A DNA stretch of 32,492 nt from Saccoglossus kowalevskii (Eukaryota; Hemichordata; Enteropneusta; Harrimaniidae): the NCBI RefSeq assembly GCF_000003605.2, contig NW_003144495.1, positions 1-32,492 of the forward strand. Reading direction: 5' to 3'. Below are positions 1 to 11,714 of the stretch, piece by piece. The translations under genes and the position numbers were made by a program. The number at the start of each line of letters is the position of its first letter. Within the stretch, counting starts at the first letter, position 1. Below the pieces are notes generated by a model that was not told the origin of the DNA, did no database searches, and worked only from the letters and a program-made list of their open reading frames with translations.

Positions 1-953
1 AGGACTATTCAATTCCTATAGGACTTTAAACTGCCACTCCTATATGACTGGTGTATGATGTCATAAGTCTATAGAACTTTACAATTATTCCAATATGATT
101 TTAAACTGCCTGTCCTGTAGGATTGGTGTGCGAGATAGTAAGTTCTATAGGACTGTACAATTCCAATATGATTTTAAACTGCCAGTCCTATAGGACTAGT
201 GTGTGAGATAGTAAGTCCTATAGGACTATTCAATTCCTATAGGACTTTAAACTGCCAGTCCTATAGGACTGGTGTGTGAAATAGTAAGTCATATAAGACT
301 ATAAATTATTCCTATAAGACTTTAAACTGCCAGTTTTATAGGACGGGTGTGTGAGATCATAAGTCCTATAGGACTATACAATTATTTCTATACGATTTTA
401 AACTGCCAGTCTTATAGGACCGGCGTGTGAGATAGTAAGTCCCATAGGACTATACAATTCCTATAGGACTTTGAACTGCCAGTCCTATATGACTGGTGTA
501 TGAGGTCATAAGTCCTATAGGACTATAAAATTTATTCCTACATGATTTTAAACTGCCAGTCCTATAGGACTGGTGTGTGCAATCGTAAGTCCTATAGGAC
601 TATTCAATTCCAATAGGACTTTAAACTGCCAGTCCTATAGGACTGGTGTGTGAGATAGTAAGTCCTATATGACTATACAATTTCTATAAGACTTTAAACT
701 GCCAGTTTTATAGGACTGGTGTGTGAGATCGTAAGTCCTATAGGACCATTCAATTCCTATAGGACTTTAAACTGCCAGTTCTAAAGGACTGGTGTGTGAG
801 ATCATAAGTCCTATATGACTTTACAATTATTCCTATATGATTTAAACTGCCAGTCCTATATGACTGGTGTGTGAGATAGTAAGTCCTATAGGACTATTCA
901 ATTCCTATATGACTTTAAACTGCCAGTCCTATAGGACTGGTGTGTGAGATCGT
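1..953 (+). repeat. HOR unit 1 (short; left end cut by window)
   Basis: About 13 monomers. It begins inside M1 (GATGTCAT tail ends at 64) and follows the same order as unit 2 (M2, M3, then M6-M12), with M4 and M5 merged into one monomer at 213-285. At 806-880 a fused monomer has the head of the M13 type and the tail of the second-to-last monomer of a full unit. The end monomer (881-953) follows directly. Some 20-30 middle monomers of the reference unit are therefore missing. Single-base losses occur in M2 (AAGTCTATAGAAC near 65) and near 840 (GATTTAAAC). Confidence 0.8.
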
Positions 954-3670
954 AAGTCCTATAGGACTATTCAATTCCTATAGGACTTTAAACTGCCACT
1001 CCTATATGACTGGTGTATGATGTCATAAGTCCTATAGAACTTTACAATTATTCCAATATGATTTTAAACTGCCTGTCCTGTAGGATTGGTGTGCGAGATA
1101 GTAAGTTCTATAGGACTGTACAATTCCAATATGATTTTAAACTGCCAGTCCTATAGGACTAGTGTGTGAGATAGTAAGTCCTATAGGACTATTCAATTCC
1201 TATGAAACTTTAAACTGCCAGTCCTATAGGACTGGTGTGTGAGATCGTAAGTCCTATAAGACTATTCAATTCCTATAGGACTTTAAACTGCCAGTCCTAT
1301 AGGACTGGTGTGTGAAATAGTAAGTCATATAAGACTATAAATTATTCCTATAAGACTTTAAACTGCCAGTTTTATAGGACGGGTGTGTGAGATCATAAGT
1401 CCTATAGGACTATACAATTATTTCTATACGATTTTAAACTGCCAGTCTTATAGGACCGGCGTGTGAGATAGTAAGTCCCATAGGACTATACAATTCCTAT
1501 AGGACTTTGAACTGCCAGTCCTATATGACTGGTGTATGAGGTCATAAGTCCTATAGGACTATAAAATTTATTCCTACATGATTTTAAACTGCCAGTCCTA
1601 TAGGACTGGTGTGTGCAATCGTAAGTCCTATAGGACTATTCAATTCCAATAGGACTTTAAACTGCCAGTCCTATAGGAATGGTGTGTGAGATAGTAAGTC
1701 CTATATGACTATACAATTTCTATAAGACTTTAAACTGCCAGTTTTATAGGACTGGTGTGTGAGATCGTAAGTCCTATAGGACCATTCAATTCCTATAGGA
1801 CTTTAAACTGCCAGTCCTAAAGGACTGGTGTGTGAGATCATAAGTCCTATATGACTTTACAATTATTCCTATATGATTTTAAACTGCCAGTCCTATAGAA
1901 CTGATGTGTGAGATAGTAAGTCCTATAGGACTATTCAATTCCTATATGACTTTAAACTGCCTGTCCTATAAGATTGGTGTGCGAGATCGTAAGTTCTATA
2001 GGACTATACAATTCCTATACGACTTTAAACTGCCTGTCCTATTGGACTGGTGTGTGAGATCAAAAGTCCTATAGAACTATACAATTCCTATAGGATTTTA
2101 AACTACCAGTCTATAGGACTGGTGTGTGAGATCGTAAGTCCTATAATTCCTACAGGACTTTAAACTGCCACTCCTATATGACTGGTGTATGAGGTCATAG
2201 GTCCTATAGGACTATAAAATTTATTCCTACATGATTTTAAACTGCCAGTCCTATAGGACTGGTGTGTGCAATCGTAAGTCCTATAGGACTATTCATTTTC
2301 TATAAGACTTTAAACTGCCAGTTTTATAGGACTGGTGTGTGAGATCGTATGTCCTATAGGACCATTCAATTCCTATAGGACTTTAAACTGCCAGTCCTAA
2401 AGGACTGGTGTGTGAGATCATAAGTCCTATATGACTTTACAATTATTCCTATATGATTTTAAACTGCCAGTCCTATAGGACCGGCGTGTGAGATAGTAAG
2501 TCCCATAGGACTATACAATTCCTATAGGACTTTGAACTGCCAGTCCTATATGACTGGTGTATGAGGTCATAAGTCCTATAGGACTATAAAATTTATTCCT
2601 ACATGATTTTAAACTGCCAGTCCTATAGGACTGGTGTGTGCAATCGTAAGTCCTATAGGACTATTCATTTTCTATAAGACTTTAAACTGCCAGTTTTATA
2701 GGACTGGTGTGTGAGATCGTATGTCCTATAGGACCATTCAATTCCTATAGGACTTTAAACTGCCAGTCCTAAAGGACTGGTGTGTGAGATCATAAGTCCT
2801 ATATGACTTTACAATTATTCCTATAGGATTTTAAACTGCCAGTCTATAGGACTGGTGTGTGAGATCGTAAGTCCTGTAATTCCTATAGGACTTTAAACTG
2901 CCACTCCTGTAGGACTGGTGTGTGAGATCATAAGTCCTATAGGACTATAAAATATATTCCTATATGATTTTAAACTGCCAGTCCTATAGGACTGGTGTGT
3001 GAGATCATAAGTCCTATATGACTTTACAATTATTCCCATATGATTTTAAACTGCCAGTCCTATAGGACTGGTGTGTGAGATAGTAAGTCCTATAGGACTA
3101 TTCAATTCCTATATGACTTTAAACTGCCTGTCCTATAAGATTGGTGTGCGAGATCGTAAGTTCTATAGGACTATACAATTCCAATATGATTTTAAACTGG
3201 CAGTCCTATAGGACTGGTGTGTGAGATAGTAAGTCCTATAGGACTATTCATTTTCTATAAGACTTTAAACTGCCAGTTTTATAGGCCTGGTGTGTGAGAT
3301 CGTAAGTCCTATAGGACCATTCAATTCCTATAGGACTTTAAACTGCCAGTCCTAAAGGACTGGTGTGTGAGATCATAAGTCCTATATGACTTTACAATTA
3401 TTCCTATATGATTTTAAACTGCCAGTCCTATAGGACTGGTGTGTGAGATAGTAAGTCCTATAGGACTATTCAATTCCTATATGACTTTAAACTGCCTGTC
3501 CTATAAGATTGGTGTGCGAGATCGTAAGTTCTATACGACTATACAATTCCTATACGACTTTAAACTGCCTGTCCTATTGGACTGGTGTGTGAGATCAAAA
3601 GTCCTATATAACTATACAATTCCTGTAGGATTTTAAACTGCCAGTCTATAGGACTGGTGTGTGAGATCGT

Positions 3671-4826
3671 ATGTCCTATAATTCCTATAGGACTTTAAAC
3701 TGTCAGTCCTAAAGGACTGGTGTGTGAGATCACAAGTCCTATAGGACTATACAATTCCAATATGATTTTAAACTGCCAGTCCTATAGGACTGGTGTGTTA
3801 GATAGTACGTCCTATAGGAATATTCAATTCCTATATGACTTTGAACTGCCTGTCCTATAAGATTGGTGTGCGAGATCGTAAGTTCTATAGGACTATACAA
3901 TTCCAATATGATTTTAAACTGGCAGTCCTATAGGGCTTGTGTGTGAGATAGTAAGTCCTATAGGAATATTCAATTCCTATATGACTTTAAACTGCCAGTC
4001 CTGTAGGACTGGTGTGTGAGATCGTAAGTCATATAGGACTATTCAATTTCTATATGATTTTAAACTGCCAGTCCTATAGGACTGGTGTGTGAGATAGTAA
4101 GTACTATATGACTATACAATTTCTATAAGACTTTAAACTGCCAGTTCTATAGGACTGGTGTGTGAGATAGTAAGTATATAGGATTATACAATTTCTATAA
4201 GACTTTAAACTGCCAGTCATAAAGGACTGGTGTATGAAATCATAAGTCCTATAGGACTATAAAATTTATTCCTATATGATTTTAAACTGCCAGTCCTATA
4301 GTCCTGGTGCGTGCGATCGTATGTCCTATAGGACTATACAATTGCTATAAGACTTTAAACTGCCAGTCCTAAAGGACTGGTGTGTGAGATCATAAGTCCT
4401 ATATGACTTTACAATTATTCCTATATGACTTTAAACTGCCTGTCCTATAAGATTGGTGTGCGAGATCGTAAGTTCTATAGGACTATAAATTCCTATACGA
4501 CTTTAAACTGCCTGTCCTATTGGACTGGTGTGTGAGATCAAAAGTCCTATAATTCCTATAGGACTTTAAACTGCCACTCCTATTGGACTGGTGTGTGAGA
4601 TCATAAGTCCTATAGGACTATACATTTATTCCTATATGATTTTAAACTGCCAGTCCTATAGGACTGGTGTGTGAGATAGTATGTCCTGTAGGACTATTCA
4701 ATTCCTATGAAACTATAAACTGCCAGTCCTATAGGACTGGTGTGTGAGATCATAAATCCTATAGGACTATTCAATTCCTATAGGACTTTAAACTGCCAGT
4801 CATATAGGACTGGTGTGTGAAATAGT
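3671..4826 (+). repeat. Divergent monomer block inside unit 2
   Basis: Sixteen monomers with many variants not seen in units 3-11. Examples are a GTTAGATAGTACGTCC junction near 3797, AGGGCTTGTGTG near 3932, AAGTACTATATG near 4099, AAGTATATAGG at 4172, TAGTCCTGGTGCGTGCGATC near 4299 and ATTGCTATAAG near 4344. The monomer frame and orientation are unchanged. The end of the block (4681-4826) still resembles M4 and M5. The first part (3671-4038) recurs at 32125-32492, where the window stops, so the rest of that second copy cannot be seen. It may be older, less homogenised satellite. Confidence 0.7.
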
Positions 4827-5486
4827 AAGTCATATAGGACTATACAATTATTCCTATATGATTTTAAACTGCCAGTCCTATAGGACCGGCGTGTGAGATA
4901 GTAAGTCCCATAGGACTATACAATTCCTATAGGACTTTGAACTGCCAGTCCTATATGACTGGTGTATGAGGTCATAAGTCCTATAGGATTATAAAATTTA
5001 TTCCTACATGATTTTAAACTGCCAGTCCTATTGGACTGGTGTGTGAGATCAAAAGTCCTATAGAACTATACAATTCCTATAGGATTTTAAACTGCCAGTC
5101 TATAGGACTGGTGTGTGAGATCGTAAGTCCTATAATTCCTATAGGACTTTAAACTGCCACTCCTATATGACTGGTGTATGAGGTCATAAGTCCTATAGGA
5201 CTATAAAATTTATTCCTACATGATTTTAAACTGCCAGTCCTGTAGGACTGGTGTGTGCAATCGTAAGTCCTATAGGACTATTCATTTTCTATAAGACTTT
5301 AAACTGCCAGTTTTATAGGACTGGTGTGTGAGATCGTATGTCCTATAGGACCATTCAATTCCTATAGGACTTTAAACTGCCAGTCCTAAAGGACTGGTGT
5401 GTGAGATCATAAGTCCTATATGACTTTACAATTATTCCTATATGATTTTAAACTGCCAGTCCTATAGGACTGGTGTGTGAGATAGT

Positions 5487-5704
5487 AAGTCCTATAGGAC
5501 TATTCAATTCCTATATGACTTTAAACAGCCTGTCCTATAAGATTGGTGTGCGAGATCGTAAGTTCTATAGGACTATACAATTCCTATAGGATTTTAAACT
5601 GCCAGTCTATAGGACTGGTGTGTGAGATAGTAAGTCCTATAGGACTATTCAATTCCTATATGACTTTAAACAGCCTGTCCTATAAGATTGGTGTGCGAGA
5701 TCGT
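5487..5704 (+). repeat. 145-bp dimer repeat, 1.5 copies (unit 2)
   Basis: A 73-bp monomer with AAACAGCC instead of AAACTGCC (5487-5559), a 72-bp monomer with a shortened box 3 (5560-5631), then the 73-bp type again (5632-5704). The same pair recurs in most later units in different copy number, so it behaves as a local tandem repeat within the HOR. Confidence 0.8.
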
Positions 5705-6367
5705 AAGTTCTATAGGACTATACAATTCCAATATGATTTTAAACTGGCAGTCCTATAGGACTGGTGTGTGAGATAGTAAGTCCTATAGGACTATTCATTT
5801 TCTATAAGACTTTAAACTGCCAGTTTTATAGGACTGGTGTGTGAGATCGTAAGTCCTATATGACCATTCAATTCCTATAGGACTTTAAACTGCCAGTCCT
5901 AAATGACTGGTGTGTGAGATCATAAGTCCTATATGACTTTACAATTATTCCTATATGATTTTAAACTGCCAGTCCTATATGACTGGTGTGTGAGATAGTA
6001 AGTCCTATAGGACTATTCAATTCCTATATGACTTTAAACTGCCAGTCCTATAGGACTGGTGTGTGAGATCGTAAGTCCTATAGGACTATTCAATTCCTAT
6101 AGGACTTTAAACTGCCACTCCTATATGACTGGTGTATGATGTCATAAGTCCTATAGAACTTTACAATTATTCCAATATGATTTTAAACTGCCTGTCCTGT
6201 AGGATTGGTGTGCGAGATAGTAAGTTCTATAGGACTGTACAATTCCAATACGATTTTAAACTGCCAGTCCTATAGGACTAGTGTGTGAGATAGTAAGTCC
6301 TATAGGACTATTCAATTCCTATGAAACTTTAAACTGCCAGTCCTATAGGACTGGTGTGTGAGATCGT

Positions 6368-6440
6368 AAGTCCTATAGGACTATTCAATTCCTATAGGAC
6401 TTTAAACTGCCAGTCCTATAGGACTGGTGTGTGAAATAGT
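6368..6440 (+). repeat. Reference monomer with three intact palindromic boxes
   Basis: This 73-bp copy shows the basic architecture without decay. Box 1 (6369-6382, AGTCCTATAGGACT), box 2 (6390-6399, TCCTATAGGA) and box 3 (6410-6427, CCAGTCCTATAGGACTGG) are perfect inverted repeats sharing the CCTATAGG core. Core-to-core spacings are about 19, 25 and 29 bp (the last across the monomer boundary), so the monomer itself looks like three diverged copies of a shorter ancestral repeat of roughly 24 bp. TTTAAA lies between boxes 2 and 3. The tail is GAAATAGT, a type that recurs once or twice in units that keep this part of the order. Confidence 0.85.
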
Positions 6441-7182
6441 AAGTCATATAAGACTATAAATTATTCCTATAAGACTTTAAACTGCCAGTTTTATAGGACG
6501 GGTGTGTGAGATCATAAGTCCTATAGGACTATACAATTATTTCTATACGATTTTAAACTGCCAGTCTTATAGGACCGGCGTGTGAGATAGTAAGTCCCAT
6601 AGGACTATACAATTCCTATAGGACTTTGAACTGCCAGTCCTATATGACTGGTGTATGAGGTCATAAGTCCTATAGGACTATAAAATTTATTCCTACATGA
6701 TTTTAAACTGCCAGTCCTATAGGACTGGTGTGTGCAATCGTAAGTCCTATAGGACTATTCAATTCCAATAGGACTTTAAACTGCCAGTCCTATAGGACTG
6801 GTGTGTGAGATAGTAAGTCCTATATTACTATACAATTTCTATAAGACTTTAAACTGCCAGTTTTATAGGACTGGTGTGTGAGATCGTAAGTCCTATAGGA
6901 CCATTCAATTCCTATAGGACTTTGAACTGCCAGTCCTAAAGGACTGGTGTGTGAGATCATAAGTCCTATATGACTTTACAATTATTCCTATATGATTTTA
7001 ATTTGCCAGTCCTATAGAACTGATGTGTGAGATAGTAAGTCCTATAGGACTATTCAATTCCTATATGACTTTAAACTGCCTGTCCTATAAGATTGGTGTG
7101 CGAGATCGTAAGTTCTATAGGACTATACAATTCCTATACGACTTTAAACTGCCTGTCCTATTGGACTGGTGTGTGAGATCAA

Positions 7183-8124
7183 AAGTCCTATAGAACTATA
7201 CAATTCCTATAGGATTTTAAACTGCCAGCCTATAGGACTGGTGTGTGAGATCGTAAGTCCTATAATTCCTACAGGACTTTAAACTGCCACTCCTATATGA
7301 CTGGTGTATGAGGTCATAGGTCCTATAGGACTATAAAATTTATTCCTACATGATTTTAAACTGCCAGTCCTATAGGACTGGTGTGTGCAATCGTAAGTCC
7401 TATAGGACTATTCATTTTCTATAAGACTTTAAACTGCCAGTTTTATAGGACTGGTGTGTGAGATCGTATGTCCTATAGGACCATTCAATTCCTATAGGAC
7501 TTTAAACTGCCAGTCCTAAAGGACTGGTGTGTGAGATCATAAGTCCTATATGACTTTACAATTATTCCTATATGATTTTAAACTGCCAGTCCTATAGGAC
7601 CGGCGTGTGAGATAGTAAGTCCCATAGGACTATACAATTCCTATAGGACTTTGAACTGCCAGTCCTATATGACTGGTGTATGAGGTCATAAGTCCTATAG
7701 GATTATAAAATTTATTCCTACATGATTTTAAACTGCCAGTCCTATTGGACTGGTGTGTGAGATCAAAAGTCCTATAGAACTATACAATTCCTATAGGATT
7801 TTAAACTGCCAGTCTATAGGACTGGTGTGTGAGATCGTAAGTCCTATAATTCCTATAGGACTTTAAACTGCCACTCCTATATGACTGGTGTATGAGGTCA
7901 TAAGTCCTATAGGACTATAAAATTTATTCCTACATGATTTTAAACTGCCAGTCCTGTAGGACTGGTGTGTGCAATCGTAAGTCCTATAGGACTATTCATT
8001 TTCTATAAGACTTTAAACTGCCAGTTTTATAGGACTGGTGTGTGAGATCGTATGTCCTATAGGACCATTCAATTCCTATAGGACTTTAAACTGCCAGTCC
8101 TAAAGGACTGGTGTGTGAGATCAT
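7183..8124 (+). repeat. Internal 584-bp (eight-monomer) duplication within the HOR
   Basis: The five-monomer run of 72, 63, 77, 73 and 73 bp at 7183-7540 is repeated at 7767-8124, with three monomers (76, 73 and 77 bp) between, giving a 584-bp period. The two runs differ at a few positions, for example CCTACAGGACT versus CCTATAGGACT in the 63-mer and AGGTCC versus AAGTCC at the start of the 77-mer. The same arrangement is kept in units 5, 6, 8 and 10, and is amplified once more in unit 9. Confidence 0.8.
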
Positions 8125-8707
8125 AAGTCCTATATGACTTTACAATTATTCCTATATGATTTTAAACTGCCAGTCCTATAGGACTGGTGTGTGAGATAGT
8201 AAGTCCTATAGGACTATTCAATTCCTATATGACTTTAAACAGCCTGTCCTATAAGATTGGTGTGCGAGATCGTAAGTTCTATAGGACTATACAATTCCTA
8301 TAGGATTTTAAAGTGCCAGTCTATAGGACTGGTGTGTGAGATCGTAAGTCCTGTAATTCCTATAGGACTTTAAACTGCCACTCCTGTAGGACTGGTGTGT
8401 GAGATCATAAGTCCTATAGGACTATAAAATATATTCCTATATGATTTTAAACTGCCAGTCCTATAGGACTGGTGTGTGAGATCATAAGTCCTATATGACT
8501 TTACAATTATTCCCATATGATTTTAAACTGCCAGTCCTATAGGACTGGTGTGTGAGATAGTAAGTCCTATAGGACTATTCAATTCCTATATGACTTTAAA
8601 CTGCCTGTCCTATAAGATTGGTGTGCGAGATCGTAAGTTCTATAGGACTATACAATTCCAATATGATTTTAAACTGGCAGTCCTATAGGACTGGTGTGTG
8701 AGATAGT

Positions 8708-8997
8708 AAGTCCTATAGGACTATTCAATTCCTATATGACTTTAAACAGCCTGTCCTATAAGATTGGTGTGCGAGATCGTAAGTTCTATAGGACTATACA
8801 ATTCCTATAGGATTTTAAACTGCCAGTCTATAGGACTGGTGTGTGAGATAGTAAGTCCTATAGGACTATTCAATTCCTATATGACTTTAAACAGCCTGTC
8901 CTATAAGATTGGTGTGCGAGATCGTAAGTTCTATAGGACTATACAATTCCTATAGGATTTTAAACTGCCAGTCTATAGGACTGGTGTGTGAGATAGT
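8708..8997 (+). repeat. 145-bp dimer repeat, two exact-length copies (unit 3)
   Basis: 8708-8852 and 8853-8997 are consecutive 145-bp pairs (73 + 72 bp) that look identical by eye. A further pair of the same kind sits earlier in this unit at 8201-8345, separated by the 63-, 77- and 76-mers. The AAACAGCC variant (near 8745 and 8890) marks each 73-bp member. Confidence 0.85.
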
Positions 8998-9438
8998 AAG
9001 TCCTATAGGACTATTCAATTCCTATATGACTTTAAACTGCCTGTCCTATAAGATTGGTGTGCGAGATCGTAAGTTCTATAGGACTATACAATTCCAATAT
9101 GATTTTAAACTGGCAGTCCTATAGGACTGGTGTGTGAGATAGTAAGTCCTATAGGACTATTCATTTTCTATAAGACTTTAAACTGCCAGTTTTATAGGAC
9201 TGGTGTGTGAGATCGTAAGTCCTATATGACCATTCAATTCCTATAGGACTTTAAACTGCCAGTCCTAAAGGACTGGTGTGTGAGATCATAAGTCCTATAT
9301 GACTTTACAATTATTCCTATATGATTTTAAACTGCCAGTCCTATATGACTGGTGTGTGAGATAGTAAGTCCTATAGGACTATTCAATTCCTATATGACTT
9401 TAAACTGCCAGTCCTATAGGACTGGTGTGTGAGATCGT

Positions 9439-11714
9439 AAGTCCTATAGGACTATTCAATTCCTATAGGACTTTAAACTGCCACTCCTATATGACTGGTG
9501 TATGATGTCATAAGTCCTATAGAACTTTACAATTATTCCAATATGATTTTAAACTGCCTGTCCTGTAGGATTGGTGTGCGAGATAGTAAGTTCTATAGGA
9601 CTGTACAATTCCAATATGATTTTAAACTGCCAGTCCTATAGGACTAGTGTGTGAGATAGTAAGTCCTATAGGACTATACAATTTCTATAAGACTTTAAAC
9701 TGCCAGTTTTATAGGACGGGTGTGTGAGATCATAAGTCCTATAGGACTATACAATTATTTCTATACGATTTTAAACTGCCAGTCTTATAGGACCGGCGTG
9801 TGAGATAGTAAGTCCCATAGGACTATACAATTCCTATAGGACTTTGAACTGCCAGTCCTATATGACTGGTGTATGAGGTCATAAGTCCTATAGGACTATA
9901 AAATTTATTCCTACATGATTTTAAACTGCCAGTCCTATAGGACTGGTGTGTGCAATCGTAAGTCCTATAGGACTATTCAATTCCAATAGGACTTTAAACT
10001 GCCAGTCCTATAGGACTGGTGTGTGAGATAGTAAGTCCTATATTACTATACAATTTCTATAAGACTTTAAACTGCCAGTTTTATAGGACTGGTGTGTGAG
10101 ATCGTAAGTCCTATAGGACCATTCAATTCCTATAGGACTTTAAACTGCCAGTCCTAAAGGACTGGTGTGTGAGATCATAAGTCCTATATGACTTTACAAT
10201 TATTCCTATATGATTTTAAACTGCCAGTCCTATAGAACTGATGTGTGAGATAGTAAGTCCTATAGGACTATTCAATTCCTATATGACTTTAAACTGCCTG
10301 TCCTATAAGATTGGTGTGCGAGATCGTAAGTTCTATAGGACTATACAATTCCTATACGACTTTAAACTGCCTGTCCTATTGGACTGGTGTGTGAGATCAA
10401 AAGTCCTATAGAACTATACAATTCCTATAGGATTTTAAACTGCCAGTCTATAGGACTGGTGTGTGAGATCGTAAGTCCTATAATTCCTACAGGACTTTAA
10501 ACTGCCACTCCTATATGACTGGTGTATGAGGTCATAGGTTCTATAGGACTATAAAATTTATTCCTACAAGATTTTAAACTGCCAGTCCTATAGGACTGGT
10601 GTGTGCAATCGTAAGTCCTATAGGACTATTCATTTTCTATAAGACTTTAAACTGCCAGTTTTATAGGACTGGTGTGTGAGATCGTATGTCCTATAGGACC
10701 ATTCAATTCCTATAGGACTTTAAACTGCCAGTCCTAAAGGACTGGTGTGTGAGATCATAAGTCCTATATGACTTTACGAATTATTCCTATATGATTTTAA
10801 ACTGCCAGTCCTATAGGACCGGCGTGTGAGATAGTAAGTCCCATAGGACTATACAATTCCTATAGGACTTTGAACTGCCAGTCCTATATGACTGGTGTAT
10901 GAGGTCATAAGTCCTATAGGATTATAAAATTTATTCCTACATGATTTTAAACTGCCAGTCCTATTGGACTGGTGTGTGAGATCAAAAGTCCTATAGAACT
11001 ATACAATTCCTATAGGATTTTAAACTGCCAGTCTATAGGACTGGTGTGTGAGATCGTAAGTCCTATAATTCCTATAGGACTTTAAACTGCCACTCCTGTA
11101 GGACTGGTGTGTGAGATCATAAGTCCTATAGGACTATAAAATATATTCCTATATGATTTTAAACTGCCAGTCCTATAGGACTGGTGTGTGAGATCATAAG
11201 TCCTATATGACTTTACAATTATTCCCATATGATTTTAAACTGCCAGTCCTATAGGACTGGTGTGTGAGATAGTAAGTCCTATAGGACTATTCAATTCCTA
11301 TATGACTTTAAACTGCCTGTCCTATAAGATTGGTGTGCGAGATCGTAAGTTCTATAGGACTATACAATTCCAATATGATTTTAAACTGGCAGTCCTATAG
11401 GACTGGTGTGTGAGATAGTAAGTCCTATAGGACTATTCATTTTCTATAAGACTTTAAACTGCCAGTTTTATAGGACTGGTGTGTGAGATCGTAAGTCCTA
11501 TATGACCATTCAATTCCTATAGGACTTTAAACTGCCAGTCCTAAATGACTGGTGTGTGAGATCATAAGTCCTATATGACTTTACAATTATTCCTATATGA
11601 TTTTAAACTGCCAGTCCTATATGACTGGTGTGTGAGATAGTAAGTCCTATAGGACTATTCAATTCCTATATGACTTTAAACTGCCAGTCCTATAGGACTG
11701 GTGTGTGAGATCGT
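9439..11714 (+). repeat. HOR unit 4 (2276 bp, 31 monomers)
   Basis: Reference order with two losses. M4-M6 are replaced by one 73-bp hybrid at 9661-9733 (head with ATACAATTTCTATAAG, tail with GGACGGGTG). Further on, the 63-mer at 11058-11120 has the head of the second 63-mer type and the tail of the third (CACTCCTGTAGG), so the 507 bp (or 652 bp, if the dimer was doubled) that lie between those 63-mers elsewhere are gone, with the 145-bp dimer. A single G insertion (TTTACGAATT) is at about 10787. Confidence 0.8.

Larger units (their letters stand above)
954..6072 (+). repeat. HOR unit 2, extended composite (5119 bp)
   Basis: About 70 monomers, the longest interval between M1 monomers. M1 to M20 at 954-2421 follow the reference order. 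At 2422-2793 the M21, M22, M9-type, M19 and M20 monomers appear, then 2869-3598 runs through the terminal types. Instead of ending, it enters a divergent block (3671-4826), rejoins the reference order at 4827 and ends with the normal terminal monomers (5778-6072). It is thus about 1.5 units joined without an M1 between them. Its first 3.08 kb is collinear with unit 12. Confidence 0.8.
6073..9438 (+). repeat. HOR unit 3, reference unit (3366 bp, 46 monomers)
   Basis: The most complete single unit. Monomer lengths in order are 73,76,73,73,73,75,76,73,77,73,73,73,76,73,73,72,63,77,73,73,76,73,77,72,63,77,73,73,76,73,72,63,77,76,73,73,73,72,73,72,73,73,73,73,76,73, which sum exactly to the unit. 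Types are recognised by tails and private variants: M1 GATGTCAT, M7 GGACCGGCGTG, M8 AAGTCCCATAGG with TTTGAAC, M9 a CAATCGT tail, M15 a GATCAA tail, and the 63-mers. The order AAGTCCTATAATTCC (63-mer), 77-mer, ATTCATTTTC monomer and CCATTCAATTCC monomer occurs twice, 584 bp apart. Other units are described here as edits of this one. Confidence 0.85.

Noticed and set aside
1397-1472. GGACCGGCGTG monomer (M7/M21 type) as an inserted foreign element
   Set aside because: It is the same monomer with a few substitutions in box 3, at a fixed place in most units, so it is a monomer type.
6410-6427. 18-bp palindrome as a transcription terminator or operator
   Set aside because: It occurs in a large fraction of monomers, lacks a following T run, and there is no gene for it to act on.
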